In this document: one piece after another, positions 1-6,843 of the stretch | How the letters are laid out: each line of letters begins with the position of its first letter | Numbering within the stretch: position 1 is the stretch's first letter | Source of the DNA: Spirochaetia bacterium | GTDB taxonomy: Bacteria > Spirochaetota > Spirochaetia > Treponematales > Treponemataceae | Direction of reading: 5' to 3' | NCBI GenBank assembly: GCA_900769975.1 | Contig: CAAGIR010000033.1 | Coordinates: forward strand, 1-19,261 | Length of the DNA: 19,261 nt | The notes under the pieces: generated by a model | The model's input: the letters and a program-made list of their open reading frames with translations, nothing else | Told to the model about the DNA's origin: nothing | Databases searched by the model: none | Translations under genes and position numbers: made by a program

Positions 1-74
1 ACAAAACTCCGGATGAAGTTTACGAAGCAAGTTTGATAACAAATAGATTGAAGACAAAACCTATGGCTGCTTAA
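1..74 (+). CDS. IS3-family transposase, C-terminal end only (partial)
   Basis: Reading from base 3, the plus strand encodes a tail beginning KTPDEVYEASL and ending at the TAA at 72-74. A TP-x-EVY motif close to the stop is the usual end of IS3-family OrfB (DDE integrase-core) transposases, after the RPH-x-x-L region, which would lie outside the window. Only 23 codons are present, so no catalytic residue can be seen. The right end of the element appears to follow at about 90-117. Family assignment is by motif resemblance only. Confidence 0.55.
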   Translation, partial: KTPDEVYEASLITNRLKTKPMAA

Positions 75-87
75 TTCGTTATTTTTG

Positions 88-117
88 AAAAAAAATGTCT
101 GGACAAAGGGCTTAGCA
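88..117 (+). mobile_element. Probable right terminal repeat of the IS3-family element
   Basis: After the transposase stop comes an A-run and then TGTCTGGACAAAGGGC, ending TTAGCA at 117. Read inward from the tip this gives TGCTAAGCCCTTTGTCCAGA. It starts with TG, as IS3-family tips usually do. The position right after the transposase stop fits. The left end and the target duplication are outside the window, so the exact boundary is inferred. Confidence 0.45.
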
Positions 118-594
118 TATTCCTTTTTGCGGATAAGAAGCACTTGCAACAAAAACAGCATCTTTTCCATTATCATACTTTGGCATAAGAGATACTTCGT
201 AAGGAGATATATCTAAAGGTATAAATTTAAATTCACCAGTCTTACATTCAAGTCTGACTAATGAATCTGATATTCCAACTCCAACAAACCAAATTATTCC
301 ATCATGAGCAAACAAATCATACATAATTAAAGAACGTTTACTTCCTTTCCCCCATTTTTCCTCATTTTCACACAAAGAAAATTTATGAACCATCTTATTT
401 GTTTGGGGATCCCATATTTGAATTTGAGGAGGAAAGTTCGTTGCTGCTAAAACATAATCTTTATCCCATTCAAAAGGTTCAGTTTTTGTAAAATAATAAC
501 TATCCGGTTTTAATTGCCTTATAGAAGAAAAATCGCAACTTATTAATAAACAAGAAATTAATAATGCAATTAACAAAATAATTTGTTTTTTCAT
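112..594 (-). CDS. Small lipoprotein, probably truncated by the IS insertion
   Basis: This is a 160-residue secreted protein. An MKKQ start, a hydrophobic stretch and LISC-D put the lipidated cysteine at residue 20, so it should be anchored to a membrane facing the periplasm or cell surface. I chose the ATG at 594, not the codon at 612, because AGGAGA sits 7 bases upstream. The mature part holds a WDPQTNKM segment and short beta-strand-like stretches that recall WD or propeller-like repeats, but no family is certain. The last codon and stop (112-117) appear to come from the IS right end, so the original protein was probably longer. A good promoter lies at 637-664. Function is unknown. Confidence 0.6.
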   Translation of the reverse strand: MKKQIILLIALLISCLLISCDFSSIRQLKPDSYYFTKTEPFEWDKDYVLAATNFPPQIQIWDPQTNKMVHKFSLCENEEKWGKGSKRSLIMYDLFAHDGIIWFVGVGISDSLVRLECKTGEFKFIPLDISPYEVSLMPKYDNGKDAVFVASASYPQKGIC

Positions 595-618
595 TGTGTA
601 TCTCCTATACATTTTTTT

Positions 619-628
619 GTTACGTAAC
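619..628. promoter_or_regulatory. Perfect 10-bp palindrome GTTACGTAAC, candidate operator
   Basis: The palindrome lies at about +2 to +11 relative to the start site predicted from the promoter at 637-664. This is a classic position for a repressor site. That it is an operator is inferred from symmetry and position only. Confidence 0.35.
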
Positions 629-636
629 TTGATTGC

Positions 637-664
637 ATTATATATGCATATTCACAAATGGCAA
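637..664 (-). promoter_or_regulatory. Sigma70-type promoter of the lipoprotein gene
   Basis: On the minus strand TTGCCA (659-664), 16 bases and TATAAT (637-642) form a near-consensus promoter. The expected start of transcription is near 630, about 36 bases before the ATG at 594. The spacer contains the palindrome ATATGCATAT (642-651). The tandem repeat array begins only 20 bp upstream of the -35 hexamer. Confidence 0.65.
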
Positions 665-683
665 TAGGAAATTTCAAAAAAAA

Positions 684-858
684 ACAAAGTGTCATGAAAT
701 AAAACCAAAGTGTCATAAAATTAACCAAGGTGTCAAAAAAATTAACCAAAGTGTCATGAAATAAAACCAAAGTGTCATGAAATAAAACCAAGGTGTCAAA
801 AAAATTAACCAAGGTGTCAAAAAAATTAACCAAGGTGTCAACGAAAATAACCAAAGTT
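684..858. repeat. 21-bp tandem repeat array (intergenic minisatellite)
   Basis: Eight clear units of 20-21 bp begin at 684, 704, 724, 745, 766, 787, 808 and 829, followed by decaying copies at 850, 869 and 888. Each starts ACCAARGTGTCA. Two variants alternate: AAAGTGTCATGAAATAAA (units 1, 4, 5) and AAGGTGTCAAAAAAATTA (units 3, 6, 7), with unit 2 mixed. There are no spacers. Because 21 is a multiple of three, an open reading frame runs through on the minus strand with a 7-residue period (FDTLVNF). It has no ribosome site or non-repeat domain and I treat it as spurious. The array fills the gap between the lipoprotein promoter and the htrA terminator. Confidence 0.9.
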
Positions 859-899
859 AAAAAAAATCACCCCAGTTACCCAAGATAACCAAGGTGATT
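858..899 (-). terminator. Rho-independent terminator of htrA
   Basis: On the minus strand AATCACC (893-899) pairs with GGTGATT (865-871). The stem continues through three wobble pairs and GTTA/TAAC, has a 7-base loop, and is followed by a run of eight T (859-866). It lies about 75 bp after the htrA stop. Confidence 0.75.
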
Positions 900-972
900 C
901 ATATTTATAAAAACAGCTTATCTCAATAATATTTTTTTATCTACGAAACTGCGCTCTATTCAAAAGTGTGTT

Positions 973-2442
973 TTACAATTTAAAACTTCCTGTTGTAATT
1001 GTTCCGCCGTTGCTGTAAACATCAAAATTGATTGATTTTGTGGCATTTGCAAGTTCGTTATAAAACTCAGCAAGATTTTTTACCGATTTTCCATTTACTG
1101 CTGTAATAATATCTCCGTCTTGCAAACGCAAACTTGCAGCTGGTGATTTTTCTTCTATATTACTAATCACAACGCCACGAACTTTCTTGTCTTTTACTCC
1201 AAGTTTTTCACGAAGTGAATCAGTCAATGGTTGTGCAATAAATCCTGGCCATGAACTAAGTTTCTGCATTTCCTGAGCTGTAGCACGTTCTTCAACTTTG
1301 ACAGTCATATCAGGAATGCGTTTTCCGCCACGCATAACGCCAATTGTTGCTGTAGAACCAGCTTCAAAATATCCTATTTCACGAACAAGCTGATTTGAAT
1401 CCTTTACTTTCTTTGAATTCAAACTGACAATATAATCTCCAGGTTTAATTCCTGCTTTGTAAGCTGGAGAATCAAGCACAACAGAAGAAACAAAAGAACC
1501 ATCCAGACCTTCTACACCCAAATCTTTTTTGAAATCTTCTGAAACTTCAAGTAAAGTTACTCCAACCCAGCCATAAATAATCTTTCCATTTTTAATAAAT
1601 GAATCGATTGCATTTTTTACATTATTGATAGGAATTGCAAAACCAAGTCCCACAGAACCACCAGAAGCCGAAGCAATCCAAGTATTGATTCCAATAACTT
1701 CACCATAAATATTTACTAAAGGTCCGCCTGAGTTTCCCTGATTTATGGCAGCATCAGTTTGAATAAAATTACTCATTGAAGACATCTGATTTTCCGAGCG
1801 GTCAACGGCACTTACAATTCCCTGAGTTACTGACTGACTGTAGCCTAAAGGAGCACCAAATGCCATACAAATATCACCTGGCTGCACTTTATCAGAATCA
1901 CCTAAAACCGCAACTGGAATTGATGAATCTTTTGATTCGAATGAAACAAGAGCAATATCAATTCTGTCATCTGCACCAACAAGTTTTCCTTCAAATTCAC
2001 GACCATCATTAAGTTTAATCACAATTTTTTTTGCATTTCCAGCTACATGATTATTTGTCATTACATAATATGTATTTCCAGTTTTGCGGACAATTACACC
2101 AGAACCAAGCCCACTTCTTTCAAGTTCAAAATCTTTGTTTTTATCATTTTCTTTGTCTTTATCTTTAGAATTTCCGCTGCCGCCGAATGGAAATCCGAAG
2201 AAATATTCAAAAGGATCTGACATTCTGCCAAAAGGATTTGAAACAGTTTGTGTTTCAGTAACATCTACTTCAACAACTGAAGGAAGCATTGTCTGGCAGA
2301 CAGAGCGAAAAGCATTTTGAAATGATTCAAGAACTTTTATGTCAGCATTTGTATTTTGTTTATTTGAATTTTGTGCAAACAGACTAAATCCCAGCGATAA
2401 GACTAACCCTAAACTAATTAATACTTTACAATTCTTTTTCAT
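973..2442 (-). CDS. htrA: Periplasmic HtrA/Do-type serine protease with two PDZ domains
   Basis: This is a 489-residue envelope quality-control protease/chaperone of family S1C. An N-terminal signal peptide (MKKN, hydrophobic run, cut after LFAQ near residue 24) sends it to the periplasm. The trypsin-like domain carries the complete triad: His132 in TNNHVAG, Asp162 in DRIDIAL and Ser238 in GNSGGPL. Two PDZ domains follow at roughly 291-385 and 395-489. Between the N terminus and the protease is a Gly/Phe stretch and a charged Lys/Asp/Glu linker (about 72-108), like the flexible LA-loop region of Do proteases. The ATG at 2442 is preceded by GGAG. The gene stands alone, with its own terminator at 858-899. 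Two PDZ domains fit DegP/DegQ better than DegS, but the exact paralogue cannot be told. Confidence 0.95.
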   Translation of the reverse strand: MKKNCKVLISLGLVLSLGFSLFAQNSNKQNTNADIKVLESFQNAFRSVCQTMLPSVVEVDVTETQTVSNPFGRMSDPFEYFFGFPFGGSGNSKDKDKENDKNKDFELERSGLGSGVIVRKTGNTYYVMTNNHVAGNAKKIVIKLNDGREFEGKLVGADDRIDIALVSFESKDSSIPVAVLGDSDKVQPGDICMAFGAPLGYSQSVTQGIVSAVDRSENQMSSMSNFIQTDAAINQGNSGGPLVNIYGEVIGINTWIASASGGSVGLGFAIPINNVKNAIDSFIKNGKIIYGWVGVTLLEVSEDFKKDLGVEGLDGSFVSSVVLDSPAYKAGIKPGDYIVSLNSKKVKDSNQLVREIGYFEAGSTATIGVMRGGKRIPDMTVKVEERATAQEMQKLSSWPGFIAQPLTDSLREKLGVKDKKVRGVVISNIEEKSPAASLRLQDGDIITAVNGKSVKNLAEFYNELANATKSINFDVYSNGGTITTGSFKL

Positions 2443-2602
2443 ACTTTTATATCTCCAGTATTTTATTATAAAATCATAATTTCCTCAGAAGCGTATTTTC
2501 GCGAATTATTTTTGCTTCGTTTTAAAATATAACTACAAAAAAATAAAAAGGTAACAAAAAAAGTATAAATTTTTTGTTTTATTTTCTGGCTTGGAGAAGC
2601 AA

Positions 2603-3361
2603 TTATTTTTTATAATTTAAATCTGTAAGAATTTCTGTATGATCTTCAAAAACTGCAACTGTATGTTCTTCGTGACAGCTAACTTTTCCATCACCAGTAA
2701 CAACAGTCCATCCGTCTGAAAGAACTTCTACATCAGGGACACCCATATTAATCATCGGCTCAATGGCAAGAACCATTCCTGGTTTTATTCTGGGATTTGC
2801 ACCACGACTCGGACAGTTTGGTATGCTAGGTTCTTCGTGAACGTCAAGCCCCACTCCATGTCCTGTATATTCATACACAACACCATAACCGTTTTTAACT
2901 GCAATATCATTAACTGCATTGGAAATATCGCTTATCCTGTTTCCCACAACACAGGCTGCAATTCCAGCTTTTAAACATTCTTCTGTAACTCTTTGAAGTT
3001 TTGCGACTTCTGGCTTCACTTTTCCAATTAAAAGAGAATGTGTCGTATCGCTTATATATCCGTTGATATCAATTCCCACATCAAGGCTGACCAAATCTCC
3101 TTCACGCAAAAAACGTTTTTTCGAAGGCAATCCATGAATTACTTCTTCATTTATGCTGATGCACACAGAACCCGGAAAATTTTCCCTCCACCACGCAGGT
3201 TTGCCACCATGTGACACAATAAAATTTTCAAACATTCTATCGATTTCTTTTGTTGAAATGCCGGCTTTAATTTTTGGAATAAGTTCGTTAAACATATCTG
3301 CTGTTATATGGCAGACTTTTCTAATTTCGTTGATTTGTTCAATAGTTTTTAAATGTATCAT
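2603..3361 (-). CDS. map: Methionine aminopeptidase, type I
   Basis: This 252-residue cytoplasmic metalloenzyme removes the initiator methionine from nascent proteins. It has the single pita-bread fold with all five metal ligands of the family: Asp94, Asp105, His168 (TGHGVG), Glu201 (EPM) and Glu232 (HEEHT). The substrate-binding His76 is in VIHGLP. Length and motif spacing match short type Ia enzymes without an N-terminal extension. The ATG at 3361 has no good ribosome site; GAGGA lies about 23 bases upstream, too far for normal spacing. No better in-frame start exists, since a stop lies close upstream. A weak promoter-like pair, TTGCAT-N17-TATTGT, flanks a run of ten T on the minus strand (about 3395-3423). 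Confidence 0.95.
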   Translation of the reverse strand: MIHLKTIEQINEIRKVCHITADMFNELIPKIKAGISTKEIDRMFENFIVSHGGKPAWWRENFPGSVCISINEEVIHGLPSKKRFLREGDLVSLDVGIDINGYISDTTHSLLIGKVKPEVAKLQRVTEECLKAGIAACVVGNRISDISNAVNDIAVKNGYGVVYEYTGHGVGLDVHEEPSIPNCPSRGANPRIKPGMVLAIEPMINMGVPDVEVLSDGWTVVTGDGKVSCHEEHTVAVFEDHTEILTDLNYKK

Positions 3362-3533
3362 AATAATTGTGTGTTAAATCACATCCTCGAAAATACAATA
3401 CCACTATTAAAAAAAAAATGCAATTATCTTCAATAATATGATTCAATATGACAAAATATGATTAGAAATGCTCGGTGCAGGTTATGAACAGATAAAGTGA
3501 TACGACGTTTTTTTTACATTTCTTTATATTAAT

Positions 3534-4286
3534 TTATTTTAACTTATTTGATTCGTTCATACAGATTTCTGCTGTGGCAAAATCACCAAGCCTAGTATAT
3601 TCTTCGCTCATTTTTCGCAGAAAAAAAGAATCAGCACTTCTGCCTAGGTTTAAATCCAAAGCACGCTCGTAAACATCAATTGCAAGCTCATCTGAAATTA
3701 CACCGTCGATGTTTTTTTTCAGAATTGTCATTATAAAATCCAGAACATCAGGAAAAAAAATGTAAAAATATTGATATGAATATTCCATTTTTATAATCTG
3801 TTCCAAAAGCAAAACTGCATCATAATATTCACCACGAATTACAAGTTCTTCTGCAAGAATGTAGCCGTAATCCATAAAATCTTCCCTTGTAAACCATTGT
3901 TTCAACGAAAATTCAGGATTTTCCATCTGCATTCTTTTAAATTCTACAACTGCTTCGTCTTCTTTGTGATGCATTAATGTATAAAAAATAAATTTTGCAC
4001 GACTTTCATCGTCTTTTCTTTCTGAAAGCCATTTATAATAATCAAAACTGTCAGAATCAGAATACGTTTTTTTAATACGGGCAAAAAAAGATTCATCAAA
4101 AATATTTCGCTGTCTTGAATCAGACAAAACTCGATAAGCCTGAACCACTTCAGTAAATTCGCTTTGATACGAACTTTCACCAGCAGCATCAGGATGAAAC
4201 AGTTTAACCTTTTCACGATAAGCACGTTTTATTTCGGCTAGAGTAGCATTTTGTCTTACACCTAAAATTCTGTAAAAATCTTTCAT
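3534..4286 (-). CDS. J-domain (DnaJ-like) co-chaperone with helical C-terminal region
   Basis: This is a 250-residue protein. Residues 1-66 are a J domain with the DnaK-activating HPD at 31-33, the preceding helix (AEIKRAYREKVKLF) and the YRVLSD segment. The Gly/Phe region, zinc-finger cysteines and DnaJ C-terminal substrate domains are all missing, so this is not housekeeping DnaJ but a class III-type J protein. The remainder is predicted helical, and its end (YTRLGDFATAEICMNES) resembles a TPR-like hairpin, which suggests a specific client. It lies 20 bp behind the Usp-like gene, with no clear ribosome site in the AT-only gap, and may be cotranscribed with the ATPase genes. Confidence 0.85.
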   Translation of the reverse strand: MKDFYRILGVRQNATLAEIKRAYREKVKLFHPDAAGESSYQSEFTEVVQAYRVLSDSRQRNIFDESFFARIKKTYSDSDSFDYYKWLSERKDDESRAKFIFYTLMHHKEDEAVVEFKRMQMENPEFSLKQWFTREDFMDYGYILAEELVIRGEYYDAVLLLEQIIKMEYSYQYFYIFFPDVLDFIMTILKKNIDGVISDELAIDVYERALDLNLGRSADSFFLRKMSEEYTRLGDFATAEICMNESNKLK

Positions 4287-4306
4287 AAAAATAATAAAAA
4301 TTAAAA

Positions 4307-4804
4307 CTAAAAAACCTTAAACTGATCTTCGATTCCTTCTTTTTGAACAATCATTACAGGACAATGAGAATTTGCCAGGACTTCGTTCTGATCACGTGAC
4401 AGGACAGGTTTTCTATAATCATCATGAGAAGATTTTTTTTCAGAACCGCCAAGTAAAATTAAATCTGCTTCATATTCTTCTGCCGCTTTTAAGATTTCTG
4501 TAAATACACCGCCGCTTCTAAGTTCTTTTTCAACTTCAAGACCTTTTGAAACTGCAAGACGTTCTACAAAATCAAGATAATGATTTCCGTCAATTTTTAG
4601 TTTTTCTTCAAAATCAATACGTTCTTCTGTAAGCAGAAAGCGATTCATAGACAGATATTTAATTGTAGCCGTATCTACAACATACACAAATTTTACGTTA
4701 AGATGATAAACACGAGCCATCATTATTGCATACATAGCCGCATGAATAGAAGACTGTGTACCGTTTATTGCAACAATAATTTTCTTAAAAAAAGTTTTTC
4801 CCAT
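4307..4804 (-). CDS. Universal stress protein (UspA-fold), degenerate nucleotide site
   Basis: This is a 165-residue cytoplasmic protein of the Usp fold. It begins with the typical first strand (KKIIVAINGTQSS), has a central FTEILKAAEEYEADLILLGG segment and ends with SHCPVMIVQ, the usual last strand. The ATP-binding signature of ATP-type Usps (G-x2-G-x9-G-S/T after the fourth strand) is not intact: residues 121-146 after GG contain no glycine. ATP binding is therefore doubtful. It follows the ATPase D gene by 23 bp in the same direction. A promoter-like TCCACA-N17-TATAAT overlaps the end of that gene and ends 6 bases before this ATG. No ribosome site is well placed; AAAGG is about 15 bases away. 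Confidence 0.85.
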   Translation of the reverse strand: MGKTFFKKIIVAINGTQSSIHAAMYAIMMARVYHLNVKFVYVVDTATIKYLSMNRFLLTEERIDFEEKLKIDGNHYLDFVERLAVSKGLEVEKELRSGGVFTEILKAAEEYEADLILLGGSEKKSSHDDYRKPVLSRDQNEVLANSHCPVMIVQKEGIEDQFKVF

Positions 4805-4810
4805 ATATTT

Positions 4811-4839
4811 ATTATAATACCTTTACGCTATTTTGTGGA
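4811..4839 (-). promoter_or_regulatory. Candidate promoter for a leaderless usp message
   Basis: On the minus strand TCCACA (834-839 of the 4,000 block, i.e. 4834-4839), 17 bases and TATAAT (4811-4816) are followed by 6 bases and the ATG of the Usp-like gene. A start 7 bases after the -10 would fall on the A of the ATG. The -35 lies across the stop of the D gene, so this would be an internal promoter at the end of the operon. Confidence 0.4.
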
Positions 4840-5451
4840 ATTTTTCTTTTTTAAAGCCTTTAATACAAAGACATTTTCACGTTCCCTTTCTTCCAAAACA
4901 CTTTCGATATAAGTTTTTGTTTCTGTAGTCTGCGGAATAATCATTTTATCCAAAGCATTTACACGACGCTGTGTTTTTTTTACTTCATCTGCCAGTCGCC
5001 AGACAATCGTTCTGATGGAAGCCATCTGCGTAAGAATAGAAAGCAAATCAAAAAACTTGCTGACAGTATCATCAGTGTTGGCATCAGTTCCATTGAATGA
5101 ATAAAACAATTCCTGCTGTGGTAATTCCACATCTATAGAAGAAAATCCCATACCGCCGATTGTTACACGTTTTTCGGTCATTTTAAAATCATAGTGAATT
5201 CCATGAGAAAGGCGCTGAATTTGATCTGCACCGTCAAGCATGAGCATCCGCTTAAAAGCTGGATATGCCTTGTTTATGGCTTTATCCATCTGCTTTTCCA
5301 GAAGCTTTACTTTTTCCACAAGATGCATTAATTCACGAACCAGAATTTCACGTTTTTCTTCCAAAAGTTCATAACCGTTTGTAGAAATTGCAAGCTGTTC
5401 TTTCATTGCAAGCAAATTTGATTTTGTCGGTGCTATGTTAAGTTTTGCCAT
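4828..5451 (-). CDS. atpD: V/A-type ATPase subunit D (central rotor shaft)
   Basis: This 207-residue, mostly helical protein forms the rotating shaft inside the A3B3 head. The start (AKLNIAPTKSNLLAMKEQLAISTNGYELLEEKREIL) and the late segment (RRVNALDKMIIPQ) are the conserved N- and C-terminal coiled-coil arms of the V/A-ATPase D family. The length is usual. It follows subunit B by 12 bp, the usual ABD order. A weak GCGGGA ribosome site lies at the junction with the B stop codon. In spirochaete naming atpD means this V-type subunit, not F-type beta. Confidence 0.95.
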   Translation of the reverse strand: MAKLNIAPTKSNLLAMKEQLAISTNGYELLEEKREILVRELMHLVEKVKLLEKQMDKAINKAYPAFKRMLMLDGADQIQRLSHGIHYDFKMTEKRVTIGGMGFSSIDVELPQQELFYSFNGTDANTDDTVSKFFDLLSILTQMASIRTIVWRLADEVKKTQRRVNALDKMIIPQTTETKTYIESVLEERERENVFVLKALKKKNSTK

Positions 5452-5463
5452 AAAAAAATCCCG

Positions 5464-6837
5464 CTATTCACCCATATATTTTTTAATAAGTTCAGGATTA
5501 ATTCTAGTCAGTTCTTCACGTGGAAGTTCTTTTAAAATCTCCCAGCCCAAATCCAAAGTCTGCTCGATAGTACGGTCTTCAAATTCACCTTGATTAAGGA
5601 ATTCTTTTTCCATTCTGTTTCCAAAAACAAGATATTTATGATCCAGTTCGCTCAATTCTTCTTCGCCAATAATTGCAGCAAGATTTCTGATACTCTTTAC
5701 TTTTGAATAAGATGCAAAAAGCTGGCTTGAAACATTTGCATGATCTTCACGAGTCATTTTCTCACCAATTCCATCTTTCATCAATCGTGAAAGTGACGGC
5801 AAACCTGAAACAGGCGGATATATTCCTTCCTGGAAAAGTTCACGTCCCAGAACAATCTGACCTTCTGTAATATAACCAGTCAAATCAGGAATTGGGTGGG
5901 AAATATCATCATTAGGCATAGTTAAAATCGGAATTTGAGTGATAGAACCTTCGCTTCCTTTTACACGACCTGCTCTTTCATAAAGTTCAGCCAAATCAGA
6001 ATAAAGGTAACCAGGATATCCTTTTCTTCCAGGAACTTCACCCCTTGTTGTAGAAATTTCTCGCAAAGCTTCACAATAGTTTGTCATATCTGTCATTACA
6101 ACTAGAACATGCATTCCCTTTTCAAAGGCCAGATATTCAGCAGCAGTTAATGCACACCTAGGTGTTACAATTCGTTCAATAGAAGGAGCATCGGCAAGTG
6201 ACTGAAACATTACAACATTCGATAAAACACCTGACTCTTCAAAAGTATCAACGAAAAACTTTGCAACGTCATATTTTATACCCATGCCTGCAAAAACCAT
6301 TACAAATTTTTCATCACTGTTACGCAGTTTAGCCTGTCTGATGATTTGAGCGGCAAGTTTATTGTGAGGAAGTCCGTTTCCAGAAAAAATAGGAAGTTTT
6401 TGTCCACGAACAAGAGAATTCATTCCGTCAATTGCAGAAATTCCTGTTTGAATAAAATCACGAGGATAAATTCTCGCATATGGATTCATAGGATTTCCGT
6501 TTACATTTCTTTTTTCAGAACTGATAATCTGCGGAAAACCATCTATAGGTTCTCCAAGTCCATTAAAAACACGTCCCAAAAGCCCTTCGCCAACTCTTAA
6601 TTCAAGCGGCTGGTCAAGAAATTCAAAGGTAACTTCATCAAGATCAAGTCCGATAGTCGATCCAAAAATCTGAACGACAACAGCTTCCTGTGAGATGTCT
6701 ACAATTTTTCCAATACGTTTTTCCCCAGAACGGTCACGCACGCATACAGTTTCATTGTAAAAAACATTTTCAGTTCTTTTTAATACAACAATTGGTCCGT
6801 CAACCGAAGTAACGCCTCTATATTCTGTTCCTTTCAT
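5464..6837 (-). CDS. atpB: V/A-type ATPase subunit B (non-catalytic nucleotide-binding subunit)
   Basis: This is a 457-residue regulatory subunit of the A3B3 head. As expected for B it lacks a true Walker A lysine loop: the equivalent segment is FSGNGLPHNKLAA (about 151-163). The conserved LPSLSRLM segment supplies an arginine near the catalytic interface. I prefer the ATG at 6837 to the TTG at 6843. The sequence GGAAGG, made by the last codons of subunit A, lies 9 bases before that ATG but only 3 before the TTG. The gap to the A stop is 6 bp, suggesting translational coupling. Confidence 0.95.
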   Translation of the reverse strand: MKGTEYRGVTSVDGPIVVLKRTENVFYNETVCVRDRSGEKRIGKIVDISQEAVVVQIFGSTIGLDLDEVTFEFLDQPLELRVGEGLLGRVFNGLGEPIDGFPQIISSEKRNVNGNPMNPYARIYPRDFIQTGISAIDGMNSLVRGQKLPIFSGNGLPHNKLAAQIIRQAKLRNSDEKFVMVFAGMGIKYDVAKFFVDTFEESGVLSNVVMFQSLADAPSIERIVTPRCALTAAEYLAFEKGMHVLVVMTDMTNYCEALREISTTRGEVPGRKGYPGYLYSDLAELYERAGRVKGSEGSITQIPILTMPNDDISHPIPDLTGYITEGQIVLGRELFQEGIYPPVSGLPSLSRLMKDGIGEKMTREDHANVSSQLFASYSKVKSIRNLAAIIGEEELSELDHKYLVFGNRMEKEFLNQGEFEDRTIEQTLDLGWEILKELPREELTRINPELIKKYMGE

Positions 6838-6843
6838 AAACAA

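Noticed and set aside
591..854. Open frame of 87 codons with a seven-residue period (FDTLVNF)
   Set aside because: It is produced by the 21-bp tandem repeat, has no ribosome site or non-repeat domain, and overlaps the lipoprotein promoter.
684..899. Possible CRISPR array
   Set aside because: The units are directly adjacent with no unique spacers, are too short and too variable, and no cas gene is nearby.
3395..3423. Phase-variable promoter of map with a ten-T spacer
   Set aside because: TTGCAT-N17-TATTGT is a weak match, and homopolymers of this length are common in this AT-rich sequence.
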